A stretch of DNA of 15,024 nucleotides from assembly GCA_020053615.1 (NCBI GenBank), contig JAGVMW010000131.1:1-15024 (forward strand), read 5' to 3'. This DNA comes from an archaeon (lineage in GTDB: Archaea > Nanobdellota > Nanobdellia > Woesearchaeales > GW2011-AR9). Each line of letters opens with the position of its first letter. Position 1 is the first letter of the stretch. Made by a program: the position numbers and the translations under genes. This document shows positions 1 to 6,789 of this stretch, in pieces. The notes beneath the pieces were generated by a model, which was not told where the DNA came from, did no database searches, and saw only the letters and a list, made by a program, of their open reading frames with translations.

Positions 1-1
1 A

Positions 2-556
2 AACCTGAACCAAGATTTGCTGTATACTTTAATCAGAATGATTTATAGCGAACCGGGGATTCATATCGATTATGACACTTGGTCCATGAAGTTAGGGGTT
101 AGTAAGAAAACTTTAACTCAACATATATTTTACTTGGAGTTTTCTTATCTATTAAGGAAAATTAAAAATTTTTGAGTGAGTATATTTGCAACCTCGCGAA
201 AGCTTCAACGAGCTTATCCATACTGGTGGGCATTAGCTTATAGTTACGGAGCAGGAGAGGACAAGCTGATGGAAAACATAGTTGCGAGTGTAGCTGATGC
301 TGAATATTACTGGAGGAAAAATGAAAAAGAAATTGACTTTTTGCTTGTTAAAGAAAGGAAAATCACCCCAATAGAAGTAAAAAATAAAGAAGAACTTTCT
401 AAAGACGATTTAAGACATTTAAAATATTTCCTGCCAAAATATAAAATTAAAGAGGGGCATATAATTTACAGAGGAGAAGAGAGTAAGATTGATAGTGATA
501 ATTATATAATAAAGCTCATCCCACTTTGGAAATGGCTGCTAACGATGGAGCAATGA
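2..556 (+). pseudogene. C-terminal part of AAA_14/DUF4143 ATPase, interrupted by in-frame TGA
   Basis: This frame is open from the left edge to 172, hits TGA at 173-175, then continues in the same frame to a TGA at 554-556. Both halves read like one protein. The first 57 codons look like the helix-turn-helix-like linker (WSMKLGVSKKTLTQHIFYLE) that precedes DUF4143 in these ATPases. The second half has the DUF4143 nuclease-like fold, with EIDFLLV, then PIEVK, a PD-(D/E)XK-like pattern. Proteins of this family pair an AAA+ ATPase with DUF4143 and are common in archaea; their role is unclear. TGA is the stop of many other genes here, so recoding is unlikely. A nonsense mutation (for example TCA to TGA) is the simplest reading. 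A GTG at 176-178, directly after the stop, could restart a 126-residue C-terminal protein. The ATPase core lies outside the window. Confidence 0.7.
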
Positions 557-569
557 GACAGAAATAATA

Positions 570-1544
570 TTACCCCAACTTATCCAATACTTCGTGCGCA
601 TTACTGGTGCTTAAGTAATCCATTATCTCTTTATTCTCTTTTCTCAACAAGAACTGCATTCTTAATGCGTTTCGTTCTTCATTAGAAACTCGGGCGAATT
701 TATCGGTATGAATTAATCCATAAGGATAACCTAAAAATATAGCATCATGGCTGTTGGCAGCAAGAAGTGGCAGAACTTCTTTGTTTCCATCAAATCTAAA
801 CACGTGCTTAGCTTTCTCGTGCAGTTTTACAAAGTAAGTTTTTCCATCTACAAAATAACTCCAGCAACTATTTGGATTAATCTTATTGAGCAAAACTACC
901 GGTGAATTGCCGCTTACGGTGAATAATGAAGAGGTTTTGGCTAGAGCAGAGACGTTCGCGTTTAATTTTGAGGTAAATTTATTCTCGTTTTTGTAAGTTG
1001 CATCTAAGTTTCCATCGAGAATAATGAAATCTACTTTCTCCTGAAGTTTAACTGCTAAAGACAATTCGGAAAATCTTCTGGCAATATTGGTAACTTTACT
1101 TATCGCAGCTCGTTCTACCCCGCTTTTTATGGTAGCGTCGTTGGAAGAGATGAGTAAATCATCTTCCTCAATCAATTTTTCTCCAAGAATCGGAAATATT
1201 TTGCTTTCATAGAATAATTCTTCTGCTTTACTCCCATTTAAGTCATTACTGTTCCATTTAGCAGTAGTCAGCAGATAAAATTCGTGTTTGAATGATTCTT
1301 TTTTCTGGTTGTTTTGGAATACTTGGGCGAAGATACGGATAAAGCTGAGGCAGAAATTTCCGGCAGAGATAATTTCAGCTTGTCCGCCGTCGATGAAGGC
1401 GATGGTTTTGAAAGTGGAGGGGGTGTTAATAGGAATGAAGTTTGTTTTATCGATTTGTATTAATTTATTATTGAAGAGCAGCTTATCTTCTGAGGGAAAA
1501 CTTAATATTTTTTCTTTTATGGCTAGAGAGATTTGAGTTATCAT
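570..1544 (-). CDS. nurA: NurA-domain nuclease
   Basis: The 324-residue protein resembles NurA, the manganese-dependent nuclease that works with the HerA translocase in archaeal DNA end resection. Visible family signatures are AFIDGGQAEI near residue 50 (D52), a central FIILDGNLDATY with D177, and the C-terminal GYPYGLIHTDKFARV with H279 and D281. These acidic residues match the RNase H-like metal site of NurA. The ATG at 1544 directly follows a TGA of the same frame (1545-1547), so this start is the natural one. A GGGGATGA stretch just upstream may act as ribosome site. It is the last gene of a minus-strand operon after the Cas4/AddB-like nuclease, 85 bp downstream of that gene's stop. HerA is not in the window. 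Divergence from model NurA proteins is considerable, so the domain call is firmer than the exact function. Confidence 0.75.
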   Translation of the reverse strand: MITQISLAIKEKILSFPSEDKLLFNNKLIQIDKTNFIPINTPSTFKTIAFIDGGQAEIISAGNFCLSFIRIFAQVFQNNQKKESFKHEFYLLTTAKWNSNDLNGSKAEELFYESKIFPILGEKLIEEDDLLISSNDATIKSGVERAAISKVTNIARRFSELSLAVKLQEKVDFIILDGNLDATYKNENKFTSKLNANVSALAKTSSLFTVSGNSPVVLLNKINPNSCWSYFVDGKTYFVKLHEKAKHVFRFDGNKEVLPLLAANSHDAIFLGYPYGLIHTDKFARVSNEERNALRMQFLLRKENKEIMDYLSTSNAHEVLDKLG

Positions 1545-1646
1545 TCATCCCCACTTCTCACAATAAAATTTATATCCGCAAAATCGGCAAGGCTTATCAT
1601 CTGTGCTGGGCTTGAATTCATGCCCATAATCATTCCTTCCTTCTCC
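1545..1646 (-). other. Out-of-frame Cys-rich tail reading frame between nuclease and nurA
   Basis: After the stop of the upstream nuclease (1630-1632), the +1 frame encodes a protein-like tail that ends PCRFCGYKFYCEKWG and stops with TGA at 1545-1547, directly against the nurA ATG. It holds CxxC followed by a third Cys seven residues later, like the C-terminal Fe-S cysteine triad of RecB/Cas4-type nucleases. The frame is open from 1646 but has no ATG, GTG or TTG. It could be translated only by a +1 shift out of the nuclease gene, in the purine-rich stretch around 1633-1647. Removing one base there would give a continuous nuclease with this tail. Possible readings are a recent frameshift mutation, an assembly error, programmed frameshifting, or a remnant of another gene. 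Confidence 0.4.
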
Positions 1647-2781
1647 CTACTTTTACCATCCACGTTTGGCTGGTTTTTATCTGAGTCAGCACATCTGTAT
1701 CCACTTCTCTTTTTAGGATTTTAGATAAAAATCTAGAATAATTTATAGTAAAAACATCGTATCCTTTTATCCGAAGTAACTTTTCAAACTCTTCCGTCTT
1801 AGGATATTCAATCTTATCCATGGTTCTAACTGAAACTTTATGTTCTGTGCCCCAAACTACCGAAACATCTTTCTGCTGGGAAAATTTAATCAGTTTCTCT
1901 CTGATTATCTCTTTCTGAGCAGCAGCTTCTTTTTCCTGCTTATCCAACGTAGCAAATTCTTCTACCAGCTTTACTCCGTCATTAAGGTTAAATTTTTCTT
2001 CAGGCAATTGTTCTACTTCAAATTTATGTTTAAACGCCGGACAAAGATGCTGAAATTTGCACCAGCTACATAAATTGCTTACTTCAATAGGAAACTCTTT
2101 ACATTTTTCCACTTCATTAATCAAAGCTTCCGTTTCTACTTGCAACTTAAGCAACTGCTCATCTGAACGTTCAGAAATCATTTCTTTATCAAAAGCTAAG
2201 AAATACCACACCAGCTTAACTGATTTAGCATCAGGATATTTTTGCTTAACCCATAAAGAATACATGGCTAACTGCCTGTCTTCATCTAACTCTTCCTGTG
2301 CTTTAAGCTGATTATTGGTCTTGTAATCACAGATATAGTAATTTCCTTCTTTATCACAGCAGAAGCGGTCTATACGCACATGGTAACTTCTGTCTTTACT
2401 TAATTCAAATAATTCCTGTGTTTCTAATCCGATGACCGTAAACTGATTAAACGGCTTATAATGCTCATAATAATCGGAGATGAACTTCTGCCCCATTTCT
2501 TTGTAATTTTCCGCAGAATATTCTTCTTTGGCTATGATTATCTTATCATCCCAATCTTTCTGCCAGTTTTCCAGATAGAATTTAATCAATTCTTCTTTGG
2601 AATTAAGCTTTTGGTATTTTATGTCTTTATACAATTTTTCTAAAGTTTCATGAACTTTCTTCCCCATAAAAGTTTCTACGGTATCAGGAACATCTACTTT
2701 TACTTTATCGATATACTGCAATTTGTACTTAAACTTACATTGCTGAAACGTTCCTAGCTTGGAGTGGGAGTAAGTGGTCAT
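1630..2781 (-). CDS. PD-(D/E)XK (RecB/Cas4/AddB-like) Fe-S nuclease
   Basis: This 383-residue protein is a RecB-family nuclease of the PDDEXK_1 type. From the ATG at 2781, it shows YSHSKLGTFQQC with C15, H44 in GKKVHE, D138 in RIDRF, D152 and K154 in ICDYKTN, and the QxxxY motif Q170-Y174. The cysteines C238, C241 and C247 in CSWCKFQHLC, together with C15, form the one-plus-three arrangement that binds a 4Fe-4S cluster in Cas4 and AddB. The roughly 130 residues after it are a coiled, charged extension (EEFATLDKQEKEAAAQKE) typical of archaeal members. The ATG at 2781 overlaps the stop of the upstream gene in an ATGA junction, so it is preferred over an in-frame TTG at 2796. It probably acts in DNA repair or end processing with the downstream NurA. 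No cas genes are nearby. Confidence 0.85.
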   Translation of the reverse strand: MTTYSHSKLGTFQQCKFKYKLQYIDKVKVDVPDTVETFMGKKVHETLEKLYKDIKYQKLNSKEELIKFYLENWQKDWDDKIIIAKEEYSAENYKEMGQKFISDYYEHYKPFNQFTVIGLETQELFELSKDRSYHVRIDRFCCDKEGNYYICDYKTNNQLKAQEELDEDRQLAMYSLWVKQKYPDAKSVKLVWYFLAFDKEMISERSDEQLLKLQVETEALINEVEKCKEFPIEVSNLCSWCKFQHLCPAFKHKFEVEQLPEEKFNLNDGVKLVEEFATLDKQEKEAAAQKEIIREKLIKFSQQKDVSVVWGTEHKVSVRTMDKIEYPKTEEFEKLLRIKGYDVFTINYSRFLSKILKREVDTDVLTQIKTSQTWMVKVGRRKE

Positions 2782-3341
2782 CTCTTCACTTCCCAATGTC
2801 CGCCTTTATCTGGACCAACTCTTTTTATTATACCTAACTCTTGTAATTTAGATAGGTTTTTCTCAATATTTCTGTTATTTATTCCTATCACTTTGGATAA
2901 TTCTTCGGCAGTAATGTGATTTTTTTCTTTTATTTTTTTAAATATCTTCCTGCCCTCTGATATAGAAAATTCTAAGATATCGTCTCGTGACATCTTGGGA
3001 GATTGCGCCCCATTCCGCAGATAAAACCCTTGTGAGCAGGAATAAGGCTTATTCTTATTTTCTATCAGTTCTATAATTAAAATATTTTTATACACTTCCA
3101 ACTTTATTGAAACAGAGGGATCACAATTATGAGCAATATCTAAAACTTGGGCTTTTAGTTCATTAGTAATATTAATTCCTCTAACCTCTCCCTTATCAGT
3201 TACTCCCAAAAATATTCTTCCTCCTGAAGCATTAGCAAATGCAACCATTTCTTTAGCCAGCGATTTATCTAGATTCTCTTTAAACTCTATGAACTGTCCT
3301 TCTCCTTCTTTTAAGATGAAATTGAACTCTTCTTGTTTCAT
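2778..3341 (-). CDS. AlbA_2/Schlafen-like (AAA_4) domain protein with C-terminal winged helix
   Basis: A 187-residue protein with an N-terminal AlbA_2 (formerly AAA_4, Schlafen-like) domain. The hallmarks are EGQFIEFKENL (residues 14-24), KEMVAFANASGGRIFLGV (30-47), DKGEVRGI, and FYLRNGAQSPKMSRDDI (107-122). Residues 133-187 form a winged helix (HITAEELSKVIGINNRNIEKNLSKLQELGIIKRV). Family members are nucleic-acid-binding or putative ATP-binding transcription factors, often next to defence or mobile genes. It is the first gene of the minus-strand operon and is translationally coupled (ATGA overlap) to the nuclease. A GAGGT ribosome site lies about 8 nt before the ATG, so this mRNA has a leader, unlike most genes here. 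It may regulate its own promoter through the inverted repeat at 3384-3449, which is inference. Confidence 0.8.
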   Translation of the reverse strand: MKQEEFNFILKEGEGQFIEFKENLDKSLAKEMVAFANASGGRIFLGVTDKGEVRGINITNELKAQVLDIAHNCDPSVSIKLEVYKNILIIELIENKNKPYSCSQGFYLRNGAQSPKMSRDDILEFSISEGRKIFKKIKEKNHITAEELSKVIGINNRNIEKNLSKLQELGIIKRVGPDKGGHWEVKR

Positions 3342-3383
3342 TCACAACCTCGCTATCTTCCCCGCATCAGTTAACTTCTGCTA

Positions 3384-3449
3384 TTCTATCAAGCCCATTT
3401 CTCTTAATAAAACAAATATCTTTTTAAAGATTTAGATGATTTGATAGAA
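3384..3449. promoter_or_regulatory. Inverted repeat around the divergent AlbA_2 promoter
   Basis: Perfect 9-bp arms TTCTATCAA (3384-3392) and TTGATAGAA (3441-3449) lie 48 bp apart in the gap between the AlbA_2 operon and the AbiE pair. They bracket the likely AlbA_2 TATA box, so they could be operator half-sites for one of the two flanking DNA-binding proteins. AbiEi antitoxins of other species bind inverted repeats at their own promoter. The link here is inference. Confidence 0.4.
3421..3428 (-). promoter_or_regulatory. Likely TATA box of the AlbA_2-nuclease-nurA operon
   Basis: On the minus strand the sequence CTTTAAAAAG lies about 85 nt before the ATG at 3341. This predicts a leader of roughly 55-60 nt, which fits with the presence of a Shine-Dalgarno before this gene. 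Confidence 0.35.
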
Positions 3450-3498
3450 CATGCGTTTTCTAGCGTCTAATTGTCAAAATACCGTTTCCATAGAAAAG

Positions 3499-3508
3499 CT
3501 TATAAATA
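3499..3508 (+). promoter_or_regulatory. BRE/TATA promoter of the AbiE-archease operon
   Basis: GAAAAG followed by CTTATAAATA is centred about 34 nt before the ATG at 3538. The same BRE/TATA form appears before the genes at 13173 and 13343. Transcription would start within about 10 nt of the ATG. Confidence 0.75.
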
Positions 3509-3537
3509 ACATCAATTAGTAAGTATAATACTAAACC

Positions 3538-4038
3538 ATGTTAACAGGCATATCAAAGAAAGAACTGGAACTTATCTCTAAATTAGAGTTTGCTAGAAAA
3601 TATTTCTTTACCTCCGCAGATGTAGATTTAATCTCCAAGAATAAAACTCAACGTTACAACCTCACCAAAAACCTGCTAAAGAAGAAAAGAATAGTAAAAC
3701 TTAACCGGTATAAATATTATTTGGTGCCGATAAAAGCGCGTACTGGCTTGTGGACTGAAGATTCTTTAATTATCGCTGATGAAATGTTTGATGGGAAAGA
3801 TTATCTAATTGGGGGATGGGCAGCAGCCAATTACTACCATCTAACAGAACAGATTCCTATGCAAACAGATATCTATACCACTAAAAGACAAGGAAAAATA
3901 GTCTTGTTTAATCATCGTTATGTCTTTCACCGTACGACTAAAGAAAAAACGAAGCGAGCGGTGAGCAAAACAATTGCAGGGCATACATTTAAAATAATTC
4001 CTAAGATTGAGGCTAAAAGATGGATGAAATTAAGATAA
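3538..4038 (+). CDS. AbiEi-like type IV antitoxin, short form
   Basis: A 166-residue protein with an N-terminal winged helix (residues 8-60; RIVKLNRYKYYLVP ends the wing) and the AbiEi core IGGWAAANYYHL (91-102), then QIPMQTDIYT and the beta-strand region up to KIIPKIEA. In type IV systems the antitoxin represses the operon and counters the nucleotidyltransferase toxin without stable binding. The gene overlaps the toxin by 19 nt, the normal order for AbiE pairs. The protein ends soon after IIPKIEAKRWMKLR, where most AbiEi proteins continue for another 50-100 residues. The C-terminal domain is therefore short or missing. A BRE/TATA promoter sits just upstream. The family call is good; the pairing with the next gene is supported by position and by the toxin's motifs. 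Confidence 0.8.
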   Translation: MLTGISKKELELISKLEFARKYFFTSADVDLISKNKTQRYNLTKNLLKKKRIVKLNRYKYYLVPIKARTGLWTEDSLIIADEMFDGKDYLIGGWAAANYYHLTEQIPMQTDIYTTKRQGKIVLFNHRYVFHRTTKEKTKRAVSKTIAGHTFKIIPKIEAKRWMKLR

Positions 4039-5219
4039 TAAGCGAAGAAAAATTAACTGAAATTGCTGCACAAGTTGGTTTTGATCCTAGATTAATAACC
4101 AAAGATTATTACATCACAATTATTCTTTATCTCATTAAAGATGTGAAAGGAATTTATTTTAAAGGCGGAACTGCTCTGCAGAAAATACTCTTAAACCATT
4201 CTAGATTAAGTGAAGATATTGATTTTACTGTAACCAGAGACGTAACTCAAGTTAGAAATGAAACAATTACCACATTGAAACAAAGCAAATTATTCCCTAA
4301 AATTACTTTAGATAGAAATCATGAACATTTTGTTAGGATTATTGTTTATTATGACTCTGATAATGTAATTTTCGTTGACCTTAATCAGAAAGCCAAGCTA
4401 TTGCTGCCTCCAGAGATGAAAACAATAACTCATTTCTATCCAGAAAATATTCCGCAGTTTACTTTTCCAACTTTAGTCTCTGAAGAGCTGATAGCTGAAA
4501 AAGTAAGAGTAGCTATTCAACGCAACAAGCCGCGAGACCATTTTGACATCTACAAAATCATTAAAGCGGGTTTGCCAATAAATTTAGAATTAGTGAAGAA
4601 AAAGTGTGAAGAAGGAGAAGTTGAATTTGACTTATCTAAAATGTTTAATCGAGCCCAAAAACTAAATCGTAGATGGGATGAAGATTTACTTCCATTAATT
4701 AAAGAAGAGGTTTCGTTTGCAGAAGTAATGAAGAAGTTAGCTGAATATTTCCAATTAAAGAAAGTCAAAGAAGCTAAAAGACAATCGGGAATTAAGTCCT
4801 ACTACAAATACCTCGAACACACCGCCGATGTACTGTTTGTAGCCGAAGCTCCTACATTACCTGAACTGTTCAATCAATGCGCCTTAGCCGTAGAACAATC
4901 TATGGTAGAAGTGAAGAAAGTAGCTCCGAAGAAGAAAGCAGTAATAAAACTGGAGAATAAAAACATAGATTATCTATTATTTGATTTCTTGAATGAGCTA
5001 CTTATTTACAAAGATTCGGAACAGTTAATGTTCAGCAAGTTTGAAGTGAAGATTGAAGAGAAGAAAGGAATATACTACTTAAACTGTTTAGCATACGGAG
5101 AAAAGTTAAATGTGAAGAGGCACGAAGCTAAAGTTGACATTAAAGCGATAACCATGCATATGTTTGAAGTTAAGGAAACGAAGCAAAGTTGGAAAGCAAA
5201 GGTATTGGTGGATATTTAA
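4020..5219 (+). CDS. AbiEii-like nucleotidyltransferase toxin fused to archease
   Basis: A 399-residue fusion. Residues 1-250 are an AbiEii/MNT nucleotidyltransferase, with the motifs FKGGTALQK (G49-G50-T51, K55), SEDIDF (D66, D68), EKVRVAIQR (K161) and RDHFDIYKI (D173). All catalytic motifs look intact; AbiEii-family enzymes add nucleotides to targets such as tRNA acceptor ends. Residues 258-399 are a full archease: YKYLEHTADV (H267, D270), LLFDFLNELLIYKD, GEKLNVKRHEAKVDIKAITMH (D373, K375, H380) and the terminal VLVDI. Archease activates RtcB, the ligase of tRNA splicing and RNA repair. Base use shifts at the join: the archease part has more C- and G-ending codons. I258 of GIKSYYKY aligns with the usual archease start Met (ATT at 4791). 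The likely origin is insertion of an AbiE pair ahead of a resident archease gene. No strong internal start for a separate archease is seen. Confidence 0.85.
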   Translation: MDEIKIISEEKLTEIAAQVGFDPRLITKDYYITIILYLIKDVKGIYFKGGTALQKILLNHSRLSEDIDFTVTRDVTQVRNETITTLKQSKLFPKITLDRNHEHFVRIIVYYDSDNVIFVDLNQKAKLLLPPEMKTITHFYPENIPQFTFPTLVSEELIAEKVRVAIQRNKPRDHFDIYKIIKAGLPINLELVKKKCEEGEVEFDLSKMFNRAQKLNRRWDEDLLPLIKEEVSFAEVMKKLAEYFQLKKVKEAKRQSGIKSYYKYLEHTADVLFVAEAPTLPELFNQCALAVEQSMVEVKKVAPKKKAVIKLENKNIDYLLFDFLNELLIYKDSEQLMFSKFEVKIEEKKGIYYLNCLAYGEKLNVKRHEAKVDIKAITMHMFEVKETKQSWKAKVLVDI

Positions 5220-5234
5220 CAGAGTTGATGAAAA

Positions 5235-5492
5235 ATGACATTGAAACTCACCGTAAAAACCGCCGTGGACACCAGCGCATTGGAAAAATGGTGCGCAGAG
5301 CTTCCAGAATGCTCCGATTTTCTGAACAATTTCTTTTGCAGCTGCCGTTCGTATGATTACGATACTAATTTGGAAAATTATCTAAAAGATATCGACCTGC
5401 AGAGAAAAATTGACCCTAATTGGAACAATTATTGCCGAGGGTTAGTGTATGCGTTTAAAGAGATAGCTTATCGAGGAGAAGAGCTGAATTGA
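5235..5492 (+). CDS. Small Cys-containing protein of unknown function
   Basis: An 85-residue protein I do not recognise. It is soluble, acidic and has five cysteines (C20, C26, C35, C37, C67) with a CSC pair inside an FFCSCRSYDYD segment. The cysteines could bind metal, but no standard zinc-finger spacing is visible. It starts 15 nt after the archease stop and so is probably in the same transcript. Its codons (ACC GCC GTG GAC ACC AGC) are richer in G and C than the AbiE genes and resemble the archease part, so it may be an old neighbour of the archease gene. The element at 5505-5670 follows it directly. Confidence 0.65.
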   Translation: MTLKLTVKTAVDTSALEKWCAELPECSDFLNNFFCSCRSYDYDTNLENYLKDIDLQRKIDPNWNNYCRGLVYAFKEIAYRGEELN

Positions 5493-5504
5493 ATATTTTA
5501 CTTG

Positions 5505-5670
5505 TATTTGTTTAGCATTAAATTCGACAGCGACCTCATAATGTGAGTGCGCTCACACTTCAAAATTCTCGACGTGATAATCACAGAGCGACATCTCCGT
5601 AGGAGCCACCCCTCTGTCGCTCTCGTTGAGACTATCGAAAGAATTTTGACCTGATGATGCTAAACAAATA
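5505..5670 (+). repeat. Structured repeat element, copy 1 (166 bp)
   Basis: Ends are a perfect 14-bp inverted repeat (P1), TATTTGTTTAGCAT at 5505-5518 with its complement at 5657-5670. Inside are a hairpin P2 at 5542-5557 (TGTGAG-TGCG-CTCACA), a 10-bp helix P3 (5560-5569 with 5640-5649), a small hairpin P4 at 5574-5584, a 9-bp helix P5 (5585-5593 with 5615-5623) and a hairpin P6 at 5595-5605. It fills nearly the whole gap between two convergent genes. The same layout recurs at 6790-6958 with compensating base changes. It could be a structured RNA or a non-autonomous mobile element. No transposase and no clear target duplication were seen. Confidence 0.85.
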
Positions 5671-5678
5671 TATAATAC

Positions 5679-6692
5679 CTACTTCTTCCCTAATTCCACC
5701 ATCACACTCTTAGACATAAACTCATACTTCACTTCTTCGTATGCAAACAGCACTTCATAATTCTTTATCACTTCTGCAAACTGCGTCTTCATCTTATTGA
5801 TGGTGTCATGAAACTCGTCCAAATTATGGCTTATTACATAAATTAGATAATCATAATAGCCAAACGTCTTGGCGCACCATAAAACGGATTGCTCTGCTTT
5901 CAGGAAGTTCTCAAACTGCTTTGTTTTAACCAAGTCTTGATTTAAGTTTACCAGCACTGCATTTATAGAGAATCCTAACGCAGAATAATTTACTGCCGGG
6001 CGGTATTCGACAATCAATCCGCTTTCTTCCAATTGCTTTAGTCGATATTTTATGGCATCTTTGGACAATTTCAATTCTTCTGCTAGTGATACATTAGTCT
6101 TGGTAGCATCTTTAGATAACGAGTACAGCAGTTTTAAATCGGTAGCATCAAAAGAAACGGATTTTTCTTTTTCTTTTGTCTTTTGAAAATTAACTTTATC
6201 AGGTATTTTCTTAATATACTTGTCCGGCAATACTCGAGCGGAGATGGTCTCCAGCAATACTAAGAACTGATCTTTACGGATGTGAATTTGGTCTGCTAAC
6301 TGTGCATATTTCTTCAGAAAATCTTCTTCGTCTTTAGCTAGAATAGAAATCTCCATGTTGTACCTGCCGCTGTATAATACCAATGCATTGACATAATCCG
6401 CTTTTAACGCCCGAGCAAGCAATTCTTTCTCTTCGACAGGGGTATGCGCATCTGCAAATATATGATAAGATTTGTATCCTAATTTACGAATATTAACTAC
6501 TGTCCTATATCCTGTAATTAACTGCTGGTCAGACATCTGTTTTATACGATATTCTACTATCTGCCGGGATAAGTGGCATTTTTCCGCGATTTTAGTTAAA
6601 GGCTGTCGAGCATTATTTCTTATTTCAGAAAGAATTTTCCAGTCATTAGCGTCTAATTTCAATTGATGCGGTACGGGGGTTAATACTCTCAT
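5679..6692 (-). CDS. Tandem Lrp/AsnC-family transcription regulator
   Basis: A 337-residue protein made of two Lrp/AsnC modules. The first has a winged helix at about residues 13-65 (LDANDWKILSEIRNNARQ, then LSRQIVEYRIKQM) and a RAM-like domain at about 70-152. The second has a winged helix at about 182-235 (DATDLKLLYSLSKDA, LSKDAIKYRLKQLEESGLI) and a RAM-like domain at about 240-325. A charged linker (residues 160-180) joins them. Single Lrp proteins are about 150 residues and dimerise, so this is a duplication in one chain, a form seen in DPANN archaea. It probably senses a small ligand through the RAM domains and controls nearby or distant genes. It lies between two copies of the structured element. 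Its own TATA box predicts a leaderless mRNA starting at the ATG at 6692. Confidence 0.88.
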   Translation of the reverse strand: MRVLTPVPHQLKLDANDWKILSEIRNNARQPLTKIAEKCHLSRQIVEYRIKQMSDQQLITGYRTVVNIRKLGYKSYHIFADAHTPVEEKELLARALKADYVNALVLYSGRYNMEISILAKDEEDFLKKYAQLADQIHIRKDQFLVLLETISARVLPDKYIKKIPDKVNFQKTKEKEKSVSFDATDLKLLYSLSKDATKTNVSLAEELKLSKDAIKYRLKQLEESGLIVEYRPAVNYSALGFSINAVLVNLNQDLVKTKQFENFLKAEQSVLWCAKTFGYYDYLIYVISHNLDEFHDTINKMKTQFAEVIKNYEVLFAYEEVKYEFMSKSVMVELGKK

Positions 6693-6713
6693 GCAGGTAA
6701 TAAATCGCAGGAA

Positions 6714-6723
6714 CTATATAATT
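6714..6723 (-). promoter_or_regulatory. TATA box of the tandem Lrp/AsnC gene
   Basis: On the minus strand AATTATATAG is centred about 26 nt before the ATG at 6692, so transcription should begin at or next to the start codon. Confidence 0.7.
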
Positions 6724-6758
6724 CTTCCGCTTTTTTACTAAAAAATGGCTGAGGGGTA

Positions 6759-6766
6759 TTAAATAC
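6759..6766 (+). promoter_or_regulatory. Possible TATA box ahead of structured element 2
   Basis: TTAAATAC is centred about 27 nt before the first base of element 2. If used, the transcript would start with the element and read into the hydrolase gene at 7004. The match is weak and no better promoter for that gene is visible. Confidence 0.3.
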
Positions 6767-6789
6767 TACATACACTATGTTAAAACTAT

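Noticed and set aside
2..556. TGA read as an amino acid
   Set aside because: Many other genes in the window end with TGA, including tightly packed ones, so TGA works as a stop here.
1556..1632. Frame starting ATG near 1632 on the minus strand and ending at the nurA start (about 28 codons)
   Set aside because: It overlaps the Cys-tail frame, has no good ribosome site and reads unlike a protein; it is a shadow frame.
5651..5660. C/D box RNA motif (TGATGA)
   Set aside because: No matching D box in the right place, and the motif is not kept in element 2.
5635..5670. Hammerhead ribozyme (CGAAA and CTGATGA in element 1)
   Set aside because: GAAA comes before CTGATGA without the needed stem order, and element 2 has TTATGATG instead, so the catalytic bases are not kept.
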